The notes under the pieces were generated by a model that was not told where the DNA came from, did not search any database, and saw only the letters and a list, made by a program, of their open reading frames with translations. A stretch of DNA of 63,909 nucleotides, taken from positions 1 to 63,909 of the forward strand of contig NZ_PDWW01000025.1 in assembly GCF_010093445.1 (NCBI RefSeq), given 5' to 3'. Positions 44,330-53,027 of the stretch are shown here, one piece after another. Every line of letters begins with the position of its first letter. Within the stretch, counting starts at the first letter, position 1. The stretch is from Pseudoxanthomonas japonensis (GTDB lineage Bacteria; Pseudomonadota; Gammaproteobacteria; Xanthomonadales; Xanthomonadaceae). Position numbers and translations under genes: made by a program.

Positions 44330-44651
44330 CACGTTGCACCTCCGACCGCGTGTCGGAGGCACTGCGTCCCGTTCGAGGGCGCCATATTCCGCCGCCACGA
44401 TGCGGCGTTCATGAGCTGTGCGCGAACACGCGGAGCACACCGTTCCCGTGCGTGTTTTTCCGTACGGAATGCGTGTTACGGCGGTTCGCGGAAATATGCA
44501 TGAATACGTATGCAGGCCGATTTGTGCGACTGCGCGCGCCACTACCATGGCCGCACATTCCGGGGGCACCTTGCCCGGCATGGAAGACCCGGGCGATCGC
44601 GTCGTGCGACGCACCCGGTTCATCGCATACAACGTCCTTGGAGAGGGGAAC
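44330..44651 (+). promoter_or_regulatory. 322-bp control region of the maltodextrin TonB receptor, with operator site 2
   Basis: The palindrome TGAATACGTATGCA lies at 44501-44514, the exact inverse of site 1, 138 nt before the receptor ATG. A second small palindrome CCGTACGG is at 44459-44466. A GAGAGGGG ribosome-binding site precedes the ATG at 44652. No coding sequence is supported between 44330 and 44651. Confidence 0.7.
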
Positions 44652-47426
44652 ATGCATTTCAAGCGCAACCTGCTGAGCGCGGCGTTGGCGTCTGCCATCG
44701 CGCTGACCGCAACCGGCGTACAGGCCCAGACCGCTACTACCGCCACCGACACGGCGCCCGCGAACGACGCGACCGAACTCGACACGGTCGTCGTCACCGG
44801 CATCCGTCGCGGTATCGAGAGCGCGATCTCGGTCAAGCGCGAATCGACCTCCATCGTCGAGGCGGTGTCCGCCGAAGACATCGGCAAACTGCCCGACGTC
44901 AGCATCGGTGAATCCATCGGCCGTCTGCCCGGCCTCGCTGCGCAGCGCGTGGCCGGTCGTGCGCAGGTGATCAGCGTGCGCGGCCTGTCGCCGGACTTCT
45001 CCACCACGACGCTCAATGGTCGCGAGATGGTCAGTACCGGCGACAACCGCAGCGTCGAGTTCGACCAGTATCCGTCCGAGCTGGTCGCGGGCGTCACCGT
45101 CTACAAGACGCCCGACGCCGGCCTCATCGGCCAGGGCCTGTCGGGCACGATCGACATGCAGACCGTGCGTCCGCTGAGCTTCGATGCGCCGGTCGGTACC
45201 GTCGGCGTGCGCGGACAGCGCAACTCGCTGGGTGCGGCGGCCGATTCGTCCGCCTACGGCGAGCGCATCAATGCCAGCTACATCACCCAGAACGCGGCGC
45301 GCACGTTCGGCTTCTCGATCGGCTATTCGCACACCACTACCCCCATCCAGGAAAACCAGGTCGGTCTGTACGAGCCGTGGCAGGCGATCGGCGACAACTG
45401 GCGTCCGGGCGTGCCGTCGGGCACGTTCTACTCCGACGGCATCAAGGCGCTGCGCCGCACCGGTGAGACCAAACGCGATGGCGTGATGGCCACCCTGCAG
45501 TTCCGTCCGTCGAATGCCTGGACCAGCACGCTGGACCTGTTCCACTCGGAAGCCGAACAGGTCGACACGGCCAACCAGTTCGAAGTGCACATCGGCGACT
45601 ACAACGGAACGAACGATCCGGACAAGATCCGCTTGACCGTCACCAATCCGAGCATCAACGGCAACAACACCTTCACTGGTGGCACGGTCGGCAACGTGTA
45701 TCCGCTGGTCCGCGGCATGTACAACAAGCGCGAGGATGAGATCAACGCGTTCGGCTGGAACAACGAATTCACCGCTGGCCAGGCGCGCATCATCGCCGAC
45801 ATCGGCTGGTCGCGTGCCAAGCGTGACGAGCTCAACCTCGAGAACAATACGCAGCTGCTGCCGTCGCCGCAGCAGTTCGATACGCTGCAGCTGCAGCTCC
45901 GCAACAGCGGCTTCTCGCAGATCAATCCCGGCCGCGACTACTCGGATCCGAGTTCGCTGTACCTGTCTAACACGATCTATGGCTCGGGTTACGGCAAGGT
46001 GCCGAACGTCGTCGATGAACTCCGCACCGGCAAGCTGGCGGCCTCGTTCCCGGCACCGGCGTTCCTGTCCTGGATGTCGGATATCGATGTTGGCCTGAAC
46101 TACGCCGATCGCGAGAAGAACAAGCGCCAGCCCGAGGGCAACATCAATCTCGGTGCGCAGGGCGTCACCGCGATCGCGTCGGACCTGCAGTACCGCCCGG
46201 TCGACCTGAGCTTTGCCGGCGTCGGCTACATCCCGTCCTGGAACGTTCCGGCCGCTGTCGCGCGATACATGATCTTCCAGCCGAACGCCGACGCGGACTA
46301 TCTGGTCGCCAAGTCGTGGGATGTCAGGGAAAAGACCACAACCGCTTACCTGCGCGGCAATATCAATACCGATTGGGGCAATGTCAGCGTGCGTGGTAAC
46401 GCCGGCGTGCAGGTCCAGCGCGTCGACCAGTCCTCCGATGCGATCCGGCTCAGCGGCGGTGGCGATCCGCAGCCCATCCACATGGGCAAGACCTTCACCG
46501 ACGTGCTGCCGAGCATGAACCTGGCGTTCGGCTTCGATAACGACCAGACCCTGCGCGTCGCGCTGGCCAAGCAGGTGGCGCGTCCCCGCGTCGACCAGCT
46601 GCGCGCGTCGCTGGAAGTGTCGGCGTCCGACGGTCCCGACCAGGACAACGGCTTACGCAACAGCTTCGCCAGCGGCGGCAACCCGCTGCTGGATCCGTGG
46701 CGTGCCTACGCGTTCGACGTGTCCTACGAGAAGTACTTCGGCACCAAGGCCTATGTCGCCGCGGCCTACTTCTACAAGGACCTGCGCAACTACATCTACA
46801 CCCAGACCGATCCGTTCTACGATCTCTCCGCCTACACGCCGGACATCCCGCCCAGCACGAACAACCCGGGCATCGGCGTTGATCCGATCGGCAGCTACAC
46901 GCGGCCGGTGAACGGCGAGGGCGGCACGCTGCAGGGCCTGGAGTTGACCGCTTCGCTGCCGTTCGACATGTTCAGCGAAGCCCTGCAGGGCTTCGGTGTG
47001 ATCGCCAGCGCCACCTTCAACGACAGCAACATCCAGATCCGCGATCCGGAAAGCGCATCCAGCGTCGGCGCCGGCGACATCGACCTGCCGGGCCTGTCCA
47101 AGCGCGTCTACAACCTGACGGTGTACTTCGAGAAGAACGGCTTCGAGGCGCGCGTCAACCAGCGTCGCCGCTCGGACTTCATCGGCGAGATCGGCAACTT
47201 CAACGGCAACCGCACCTTGCGCTACGTGGTGGGCGAGAACATCACCGACGCGCAGGTCAGCTACTCGTTCCCGGAAGGACACGCGCTCAGCGGCTTGAGC
47301 GTGCTGCTCCAGGCCAGCAATCTGACCGACGAGGCCTACCAGACCTACGCCGGCACGAAGGATCGCCCGCTGGAGTACGTCGAATGGGGTCGCAGCTACC
47401 TGCTGGGCGTCAGCTACAAGTTCTGA
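44652..47426 (+). CDS. TonB-dependent receptor for maltodextrins (MalA-like)
   Basis: 924 aa with a signal peptide ending VQAQ. A TonB box (ELDTVVVTGIRRG) follows a Thr/Asp-rich linker; the plug contains AEDIGKLPDVSIGESIGRLPGLAAQR and VRGLSPDFSTTTLNGREM, the hallmark of the carbohydrate-type receptors of Caulobacter and Xanthomonas; the barrel ends YLLGVSYKF with terminal Phe. Its position beside maltodextrin enzymes and a matching operator-like site indicate import of maltodextrins across the outer membrane. A strong terminator follows. Confidence 0.93.
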   Translation: MHFKRNLLSAALASAIALTATGVQAQTATTATDTAPANDATELDTVVVTGIRRGIESAISVKRESTSIVEAVSAEDIGKLPDVSIGESIGRLPGLAAQRVAGRAQVISVRGLSPDFSTTTLNGREMVSTGDNRSVEFDQYPSELVAGVTVYKTPDAGLIGQGLSGTIDMQTVRPLSFDAPVGTVGVRGQRNSLGAAADSSAYGERINASYITQNAARTFGFSIGYSHTTTPIQENQVGLYEPWQAIGDNWRPGVPSGTFYSDGIKALRRTGETKRDGVMATLQFRPSNAWTSTLDLFHSEAEQVDTANQFEVHIGDYNGTNDPDKIRLTVTNPSINGNNTFTGGTVGNVYPLVRGMYNKREDEINAFGWNNEFTAGQARIIADIGWSRAKRDELNLENNTQLLPSPQQFDTLQLQLRNSGFSQINPGRDYSDPSSLYLSNTIYGSGYGKVPNVVDELRTGKLAASFPAPAFLSWMSDIDVGLNYADREKNKRQPEGNINLGAQGVTAIASDLQYRPVDLSFAGVGYIPSWNVPAAVARYMIFQPNADADYLVAKSWDVREKTTTAYLRGNINTDWGNVSVRGNAGVQVQRVDQSSDAIRLSGGGDPQPIHMGKTFTDVLPSMNLAFGFDNDQTLRVALAKQVARPRVDQLRASLEVSASDGPDQDNGLRNSFASGGNPLLDPWRAYAFDVSYEKYFGTKAYVAAAYFYKDLRNYIYTQTDPFYDLSAYTPDIPPSTNNPGIGVDPIGSYTRPVNGEGGTLQGLELTASLPFDMFSEALQGFGVIASATFNDSNIQIRDPESASSVGAGDIDLPGLSKRVYNLTVYFEKNGFEARVNQRRRSDFIGEIGNFNGNRTLRYVVGENITDAQVSYSFPEGHALSGLSVLLQASNLTDEAYQTYAGTKDRPLEYVEWGRSYLLGVSYKF

Positions 47427-47448
47427 TCATGTAAACCGTGCTCTCCCG

Positions 47449-47480
47449 GCCCGTCGGCGTCATGCCGGCGGGCTTTTTCT
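47449..47480 (+). terminator. Rho-independent terminator of the TonB receptor gene
   Basis: The stem GCCCGTCGGC (47449-47458) with GCCGGCGGGC (47464-47473), one G-T pair, has a 5-nt loop and is followed by TTTTTCTTTG. It lies 22 nt after the stop codon. Confidence 0.93.
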
Positions 47481-47613
47481 TTGTGGGGACGAGGGATGGG
47501 AGAGGGCGCTGGTACCGGGATGTCGGGCGGCCAGTCCCATTGCATGCGGCGCTCGCGTGAGGGCGGCCAAGGTGCCATCATCCCGCCGTCGATACCGACC
47601 AGAGGATGCGGAC

Positions 47614-47715
47614 ATGGCCAAGGGCCTGGACAAGAAGAAAGAGCAGAAGAAGAAACCTGCCAAGACGCTGAAGGAAAAGCGGGCGGACAAGCAGGAAAAG
47701 AAGAGCACGCGCTGA
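47614..47715 (+). CDS. 33-aa lysine-rich micro-protein
   Basis: A short ORF (MAKGLDKKKEQKKKPAKTLK followed by EKRADKQEKKSTR) with 14 Lys and 2 Arg in 33 residues and no hydrophobic stretch, expected to be disordered or helical and to bind nucleic acid or ribosomes. A GAGG ribosome-binding site lies 7 nt upstream. Proteins of this size and composition occur in other xanthomonads as far as I recall, which supports it being real. It lies between the receptor terminator and a secreted hypothetical protein. Confidence 0.7.
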   Translation: MAKGLDKKKEQKKKPAKTLKEKRADKQEKKSTR

Positions 47716-47726
47716 GGTGTTCGATC

Positions 47727-48227
47727 ATGGCACCGGGTCACCTCGCGCACGCCGCCGTCGTTTCGCATAGCCGACCGACCCGGGCGCCCGGTGCCTTGGT
47801 GCTTGTTCCACCGCTCCTGGCACTTGCAGCGTCGTTGTTCGGCGGTAATGCCCTGGCGTGTTCGATGTGGATCCCGCCGCCCGGGCAAAGGCTGGAACAA
47901 AGCCAAGCCGTCGTGCTGGCTGTCCCGAAGACCATTTCGTTTCACCCCGAGGAAGCGTCAGAGCGAAATTACTCTGGCCCATTCAGGCAAACCATTCTTT
48001 GGGAAGTCCTGATCAGCTGGAAGGGAGCCTACAAGCGGGGAGGAACGTTCACGACGAATCGATCGTTCGGTGGCGACTACCGGTGCGGATCAGCTTCCCC
48101 CATCCGCTTCCGCGAGGTACGGATTCTCTATCTGCAAGGCCGCGAGCCCTACAGCACGTTCAGTTCGACAATCGCGTCCGACGCGGAGTATGACTTCAGA
48201 TACCTCGAATCCCGAGGACGTCAGTGA
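47727..48227 (+). CDS. Secreted hypothetical protein
   Basis: 166 aa. A long signal peptide (core LVLVPPLLALAASLFGGNALA) precedes a mature domain starting CSMWIPPPGQRLEQSQAVVLAVP. The middle contains FRQTILWEVLISWKGAYKRGGTFTT, a beta-rich pattern seen in short exported proteins of unknown role. It starts 11 nt after the micro-protein stop with GAGG upstream. No family was recognised. A short transcript with the lysine-rich protein is possible. Confidence 0.65.
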   Translation: MAPGHLAHAAVVSHSRPTRAPGALVLVPPLLALAASLFGGNALACSMWIPPPGQRLEQSQAVVLAVPKTISFHPEEASERNYSGPFRQTILWEVLISWKGAYKRGGTFTTNRSFGGDYRCGSASPIRFREVRILYLQGREPYSTFSSTIASDAEYDFRYLESRGRQ

Positions 48228-48301
48228 GAACGGCACGAGCGGGTGGGACCTCGCAGGGCGACCATTCGCCTCCACCATCGGATCGACCAGATCCCTAAAA
48301 C

Positions 48302-48325
48302 AAAAAGCCCCGCGCGAGCGGGGCT
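48302..48325 (-). terminator. Rho-independent terminator of tRNA-Ala
   Basis: A perfect 8-bp stem AGCCCCGC/GCGGGGCT with loop GCGA, followed on the minus strand by TTTTT. It lies 10 nt beyond the encoded CCA end of the tRNA. Confidence 0.9.
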
Positions 48326-48334
48326 TCGTGTAAG

Positions 48335-48410
<76 letters not shown>

Positions 48411-48427
48411 ACAAGAGCGGCGCCATT

Positions 48428-49537
48428 CTAGCCCGCGGCAGGCGCTGGTGCCAAGCCTGAACCGGTGAGGATGGGGTCAAGCGCCGGGGCCAGTTGCTGC
48501 CGTCGCCAGCCGGACAGTGCGGCGGGCCATTGGCCGGATTCCTGCAGGGCTTCCAGGTAGCGGCGCGATGCGAGCACGCCATCAGGCAGGCCGAGTTCCG
48601 TGCTGCGTGCGGAGACGGCGTCCTGCAGTCGCTTGAGCTGGGCCTTGTCGCCGTCGCTGGCATTGCGAGCGACCGGCATCGACGCCTCGTCGTCCAGCGG
48701 CGTGGTGAGCGCCTGCCAGACCGCGTCGGCCAGCTTGCGCGGGGCCTTGGGCTGGGTGTCGAACAGGCGCAGCAACGCGGCCTTGTCGCTGGGCGGGGTG
48801 CGCGCAAGGGCGACCGACAGTTCATTGTCCAGGATCCAGCTGCGTGGCTTGTCGCTGGCGCGGGCCTGCACCTCGCGCCAGCGCAGCAGGCGGACCAGCC
48901 GACGCTGCGCGTCCACGTCGAGGAACTGCGCGCTGCGCATCGACAGGTGCGGCCAGCGCTCGCCTTCATCGTGCGCCGCGTTCTCGACGAAGCGCGCGCA
49001 GTCCTCTTCCACCCAGCCCTGGCGGCCCGTCGCGGCCAGTTCGGCCTGCAGCATGTCGTGCACGGCGAACAGGTAGCGCACGTCGTCGGCCGCATAGTGC
49101 AGCTGCGACTCGCTCAACGGGCGGCGCAACCAGTCCGAACGCGTCTCTCCCTTGGGCAGTACGATGCCGGTGACGCGCTCCACCAGCTTCTGGTAGCCGA
49201 TGCCGGCGGCGACGCCCGCGATGGCGGCGGCGATCTGCGTATCGAACAGCGGCGAAGGCAGCGCGTCGCAGGCCACCTTGAACGCCACCAGGTCCTCGCT
49301 CGCGCTGTGCATCACCTTGGTGATCGAGGTGTCGAGCAGCCACGGCCGCAGCGCGTCGGTCATGCCCGGCGCCAGCGGATCGACCAGCAGCACATCGTCC
49401 TCCAGTGCGATCTGCACCAGCGCGAGCTGCGGCCAGAAGGTGCGTTCGCGGACGAACTCGGTGTCCAGGCCGATCCGCGTCGGTCGGCGCTGTAGCTGCG
49501 CATCCAGCGCGGCGGGGGTGTTGATCCAGTGGGGCAC
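48428..49537 (-). CDS. rnd: Ribonuclease D
   Basis: 369 aa. The DEDD exonuclease domain shows [15 protein letters not shown] (motif I), [12 protein letters not shown] (motif II) and [13 protein letters not shown] (motif III). Two HRDC-type helical domains follow ([17 protein letters not shown] and [14 protein letters not shown] regions). It trims tRNA 3' ends, and here it lies next to a tRNA gene. The start is GTG at 49537 with GGAG upstream; a longer frame begins 28 codons earlier but lacks family residues. Confidence 0.93.
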   Translation of the reverse strand: MPHWINTPAALDAQLQRRPTRIGLDTEFVRERTFWPQLALVQIALEDDVLLVDPLAPGMTDALRPWLLDTSITKVMHSASEDLVAFKVACDALPSPLFDTQIAAAIAGVAAGIGYQKLVERVTGIVLPKGETRSDWLRRPLSESQLHYAADDVRYLFAVHDMLQAELAATGRQGWVEEDCARFVENAAHDEGERWPHLSMRSAQFLDVDAQRRLVRLLRWREVQARASDKPRSWILDNELSVALARTPPSDKAALLRLFDTQPKAPRKLADAVWQALTTPLDDEASMPVARNASDGDKAQLKRLQDAVSARSTELGLPDGVLASRRYLEALQESGQWPAALSGWRRQQLAPALDPILTGSGLAPAPAAG

Positions 49538-49659
49538 GTCGTCTCCGCGGTAATGCGTCGTTTGCTCAGTCGGGCGACAATAACCTAAGGTCCGGGCTCG
49601 GCCGGTATCGTCGTCCGGCATTGTCTCACGGGGCCGTCGGCTCCCATCACGGAGGGTGT

Positions 49660-51498
49660 TTGCGCACGATCCTCGCCGCCTTGTTGCTGTCGCTGCCGTG
49701 GCTCGCGGGCTGTTCGCGCGATGCAGCGGATCCCGGCGGTGCCGACGCCGGCGCCGATGCGATCCGCATGCCCAGCGTCACCGTCACCGGCGACGACAGC
49801 GGCGTGGAAGAACTGAACTGGCGTCCGCCGCAGGTGGCGCTGGCAGCGGACGATGTCGCCGATGCGCACCGGCGCGCCGCGGACGCCTTGTCCGGCGGGC
49901 GCCTGTTCGATGGCCCCGACGATGCGATTCCGCTGTACCTGGCGCTGCTGCGGCTCGATGCCGACGACACGCGCGCGAAGACGGGCCTGGACCGCAGTCT
50001 CGACCGCCTGCTGGAGCAGGGCGCGCAGGCACTCCGGCATGCCGAGGACCGGACCGAGTCGTTGCGCCGCGCGCGCCAGATCGCCGCGGTGGCGCGGACG
50101 GTGGCGCCGGGCGATGCCGCGGTCAGTGCCTATCTGGCGAAGGTGGACGAGGCCGACCAGCTCACGCGGCTGAACCTGGCCAGCGAACGCGCCCTGCGCG
50201 AAGGGCGGCTGGGCGAGGCGGGTGGCGGCGCCTTGGCCGGCTTCCGCGCAGTCCTCAAGTGGAAGCCCGGCCAACCGCGCGCCCTGCAGGGCATCGCGGC
50301 GGTGGAGAGCGCGATGATCCGGCGTGCGGAAGAGGCCGCACTCGCCAGCGATTTCGGGACGGCGCGCATCTGGCTGGCGCATGCGGCCAAGGTCCGCGAG
50401 GACGCGCAGACCGTCGCCGATGCGCGGGTGCGCGTGGAAGCCATCCGTCTGGCGCGGATCGTCGAACTGCGCGACGCCGGCGTGCGCGACATGGCCACGC
50501 CGTTGGGCCTGAAGGATGCCCGCATCAAGCTGGCCGAGGTGCTGCGCATCGCCGAGCCCGGCAATCGCGTGGCGGCCGATTTCCGCCAGCGCATCGACCT
50601 GGCCACGCACTACGGCCAGTTCCGCCCGGGCCAGGCCTTCACCGATGGCCTGCATCATGGCGGTCGCGGCCCGGAGATGGTCGTGGTGCCGCATGGCGGT
50701 TTCCTGATGGGCGCCGCGGATGACGAGACTGGCGCGGCCGATGCCGAGAAGCCCGCGCACTACGTACGCTTCGACCGAGGCTTCGCCATGGCGCGGCATC
50801 CGGTGACGGTGGGCGAGTTCCGCCGCTTCGTCGATGCCACGCAGTACCGCCCGCGCGCGACGCGCCGCGGTCATTCGGTGGTTTACGACGAGCGAAGCGG
50901 CAACTTCGTGCGCCGCAGCGGCGTGGACTGGCAGTCGGATTACGCAGGCCAGCCGGCCAGCGACGACATGCCGGTGCTGCACGTCAGCGTGTACGACGCC
51001 GAAGCCTACGCCGAGTGGCTGGCCGGGCAGACCGGTCACGGCTACCGCCTGCCCAGCGAGGCCGAGTACGAATACGCCCTGCGCGCGGGCCAGCAGGGAC
51101 GCTATCCCTGGGGCAACGGGCAACCCCCGCGCGGCGTGGCCAACCTGACCGGCGGCAACGACCGCTCGCCCAGCGGGCGCACCTGGAACAACGCCTTCGT
51201 CGGCTACGGCGACGGCTACTGGGGGCCGGCACCGGTGGGCAAGTTCCGCGCCAACGCCTTCGGCCTGAAGGACCTGGACGGCAACACCAGCGAATGGGTC
51301 GGCGACTGCTGGCACGCCAGCTACCGGCGCGCGCCCGCCGACGGGGCGACGTGGTTCAATCCCGGCTGCCGCTCGCGGGTGGTGCGCGGCGGCTCCTGGG
51401 CCAGCTCGCCGGCACAGGCACGGTCCGCATGGCGTTCGTCCTCGGATTCGGATATGACTAATGCGCGGGTGGGCTTCCGCGTCGTTCGCGGCATCTAG
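49660..51498 (+). CDS. Formylglycine-generating-enzyme-like (SUMF1) lipoprotein
   Basis: About 612 aa. A lipoprotein signal with lipobox LAGC sits at the N-terminus. Residues about 60-330 are helical, TPR-like repeats (LRLDADDTRAKTGLDRSLDRLL; FGTARIWLAHAAKV). The C-terminal 270 residues are an FGE-sulfatase/SUMF1 domain: GGFLMGAADDETGAADAEKP, RLPSEAEYEYALRAG, LKDLDGNTSEWVGD, VRGGSWAS and VGFRVVRGI. The copper-binding cysteine pair of true FGE is not evident, so it may be a non-catalytic or alternative-function member. Start TTG at 49660 is the best fit to the signal peptide; TTG 49621 is an alternative. Confidence 0.82.
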   Translation: MRTILAALLLSLPWLAGCSRDAADPGGADAGADAIRMPSVTVTGDDSGVEELNWRPPQVALAADDVADAHRRAADALSGGRLFDGPDDAIPLYLALLRLDADDTRAKTGLDRSLDRLLEQGAQALRHAEDRTESLRRARQIAAVARTVAPGDAAVSAYLAKVDEADQLTRLNLASERALREGRLGEAGGGALAGFRAVLKWKPGQPRALQGIAAVESAMIRRAEEAALASDFGTARIWLAHAAKVREDAQTVADARVRVEAIRLARIVELRDAGVRDMATPLGLKDARIKLAEVLRIAEPGNRVAADFRQRIDLATHYGQFRPGQAFTDGLHHGGRGPEMVVVPHGGFLMGAADDETGAADAEKPAHYVRFDRGFAMARHPVTVGEFRRFVDATQYRPRATRRGHSVVYDERSGNFVRRSGVDWQSDYAGQPASDDMPVLHVSVYDAEAYAEWLAGQTGHGYRLPSEAEYEYALRAGQQGRYPWGNGQPPRGVANLTGGNDRSPSGRTWNNAFVGYGDGYWGPAPVGKFRANAFGLKDLDGNTSEWVGDCWHASYRRAPADGATWFNPGCRSRVVRGGSWASSPAQARSAWRSSSDSDMTNARVGFRVVRGI

Positions 51499-51515
51499 CC
51501 GCCAGGGAGAGGGTG

Positions 51516-52427
51516 ATGAGGCAAGATCCTTACGGTCGCCAGCAATACGGGCAGGGCGGCGGGCGCCGCGGTGGCGGGCTGGGCAACCTGCGCTGGCTGA
51601 TCCTGCTGGGCTTCCTGGTCTACGGCGGCTGCTACTACTTCAGTAACCGCGTGGTCGATCCCTACACCGGCGAGAAGGTGCTGATCGACAACTCCATCGG
51701 CGTGGAAGAAGAGAAAGCCCTTGGCCTTCAGGCCTACGAGGAGATCCTGCAGCAGGAGCGCCCGGTCGATCCGAATTCGCAGATCGCCCAGCAGGTGCGC
51801 ACCATCGCGCAGCACCTGATCGCCAAGGTGCCCGAGGTCGAGGCGGCCATCGCGGCCGAAAAGGGCACCCAGCCCAGCGGCAACTGGAAGTCCTTCGACT
51901 GGGACGTCAATGTCATCCAGTCCGACCAGGCCAACGCGTTCTGCCTGCCCGGCGGCAAGATGGCGGTGTACACGGGCCTGATCCCGGTCGCGCAGAACGC
52001 CGACGCGGTGGCGGTGGTGATGGGCCACGAGATCGCCCACGCACTCCTGCGCCACGGCGCGCAGCGCATGTCGCAGCAGAAGCTGACGCAGATCGGCCAG
52101 ATGGCCGGCGCGATGAGCGGCATGGACCCGCAACAGCAGCAGATGGTGATGGCCGCGATGGGCTACGGCTACCTGCTGCCGTACGCGCGCGAGCACGAGA
52201 CGCAGGCCGACGAGGTCGGCCTGATGTTGGCCGCCGCGGCCTGCTTCAATCCGGAAGAAGCCGTGCCGCTGTGGCAGCGCATGAGCGAAGCCAGCGGCGG
52301 CCAGGCACCGCCGGAGTTCTCCTCCACCCATCCCAATCCCGGCACGCGCATCCAGAACCTCACCGCGCTGATGCCGAAGGCGAAGGAGTACCGCGCCAAG
52401 TTCTGCCCGCAGGGCGCGGTGCAGTGA
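51516..52427 (+). CDS. M48-family membrane-anchored metallopeptidase
   Basis: 303 aa. A Gly/Arg/Gln-rich cytoplasmic tail (1-25), one transmembrane segment (about 27-42), then a zinc peptidase domain with HEIAH at 171-175 and the third ligand E228 in EHETQAD. Such proteins (LoiP/BepA relatives) degrade misfolded envelope proteins. The GGGAGAGG site 18 nt after the previous gene precedes the ATG. Its stop overlaps the start of the SRPBCC gene by 4 nt. Confidence 0.9.
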   Translation: MRQDPYGRQQYGQGGGRRGGGLGNLRWLILLGFLVYGGCYYFSNRVVDPYTGEKVLIDNSIGVEEEKALGLQAYEEILQQERPVDPNSQIAQQVRTIAQHLIAKVPEVEAAIAAEKGTQPSGNWKSFDWDVNVIQSDQANAFCLPGGKMAVYTGLIPVAQNADAVAVVMGHEIAHALLRHGAQRMSQQKLTQIGQMAGAMSGMDPQQQQMVMAAMGYGYLLPYAREHETQADEVGLMLAAAACFNPEEAVPLWQRMSEASGGQAPPEFSSTHPNPGTRIQNLTALMPKAKEYRAKFCPQGAVQ

Positions 52428-52969
52428 AGCGCCTGCTCGGCATCGTGCTGCTTGCGGTGACGGCGCTTGCGGCGCCGGCCCATGCCGAGGTCAGGGATGC
52501 GAAGCCGGACGGCTTCACGGTCGAGAATTCGGTCTGGGTCCCGGCCACGCCACAGGTCGCCTACGCCGCACTGGTGAACGACGTCGGCCGCTGGTGGCCG
52601 GCCGACCATACGTGGTGGGGCGATGCCTCGAAGCTGTCGATCAGCGACAAGGCCGGTGGCTGCTTCTGCGAGCTCAACGGTGCGCAGCAGGCCTGGCACA
52701 TGACGGTGACCTTCACCGACCCCGGCAAGCTGCTGCGCATGACCGGCGGCCTCGGCCCCCTGCAGGGCATGGGGCTGCACGGCGCGCTGGAATGGCGCTT
52801 CGTCGACGAGAAGGGTGGCACCCGCATCACGCTGTGGTACCGCGTCGGCGGCTATACGCCCGACGACCTGGGCAAGTTCGCGCCGGTCGTGGACAAGGTG
52901 CAGGGCGTGCAGCTGGGTGGGCTGGCCGCCTTCCTGCGCAATGGCGCCGACGGTGCGCCTGCCGGTTGA
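52424..52969 (+). CDS. Exported SRPBCC-fold protein
   Basis: 181 aa with a signal peptide (LLGIVLLAVTALAAPAHA). The mature domain has the START/Bet-v1-like pattern FTVENSVWVPATPQVAYAAL, then VGRWWPADHTWWG and a C-terminal amphipathic helix; members bind hydrophobic ligands in a deep cavity. Start GTG overlaps the peptidase stop (GTGA), so the two are coupled. Ligand unknown. Export of an SRPBCC domain is less common than the cytoplasmic form. Confidence 0.82.
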   Translation: MKRLLGIVLLAVTALAAPAHAEVRDAKPDGFTVENSVWVPATPQVAYAALVNDVGRWWPADHTWWGDASKLSISDKAGGCFCELNGAQQAWHMTVTFTDPGKLLRMTGGLGPLQGMGLHGALEWRFVDEKGGTRITLWYRVGGYTPDDLGKFAPVVDKVQGVQLGGLAAFLRNGADGAPAG

Positions 52970-53027
52970 TCGACCTTACTGCGTTGGAGCTTGGACAGGT
53001 ACTCCGCCTGCATCGCCGCGAGAGCGC

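Noticed and set aside
44459..44466. CCGTACGG as a second regulator site before the TonB receptor
   Set aside because: It is a single 8-bp palindrome in GC-rich DNA, with no second copy at the other maltodextrin promoter.
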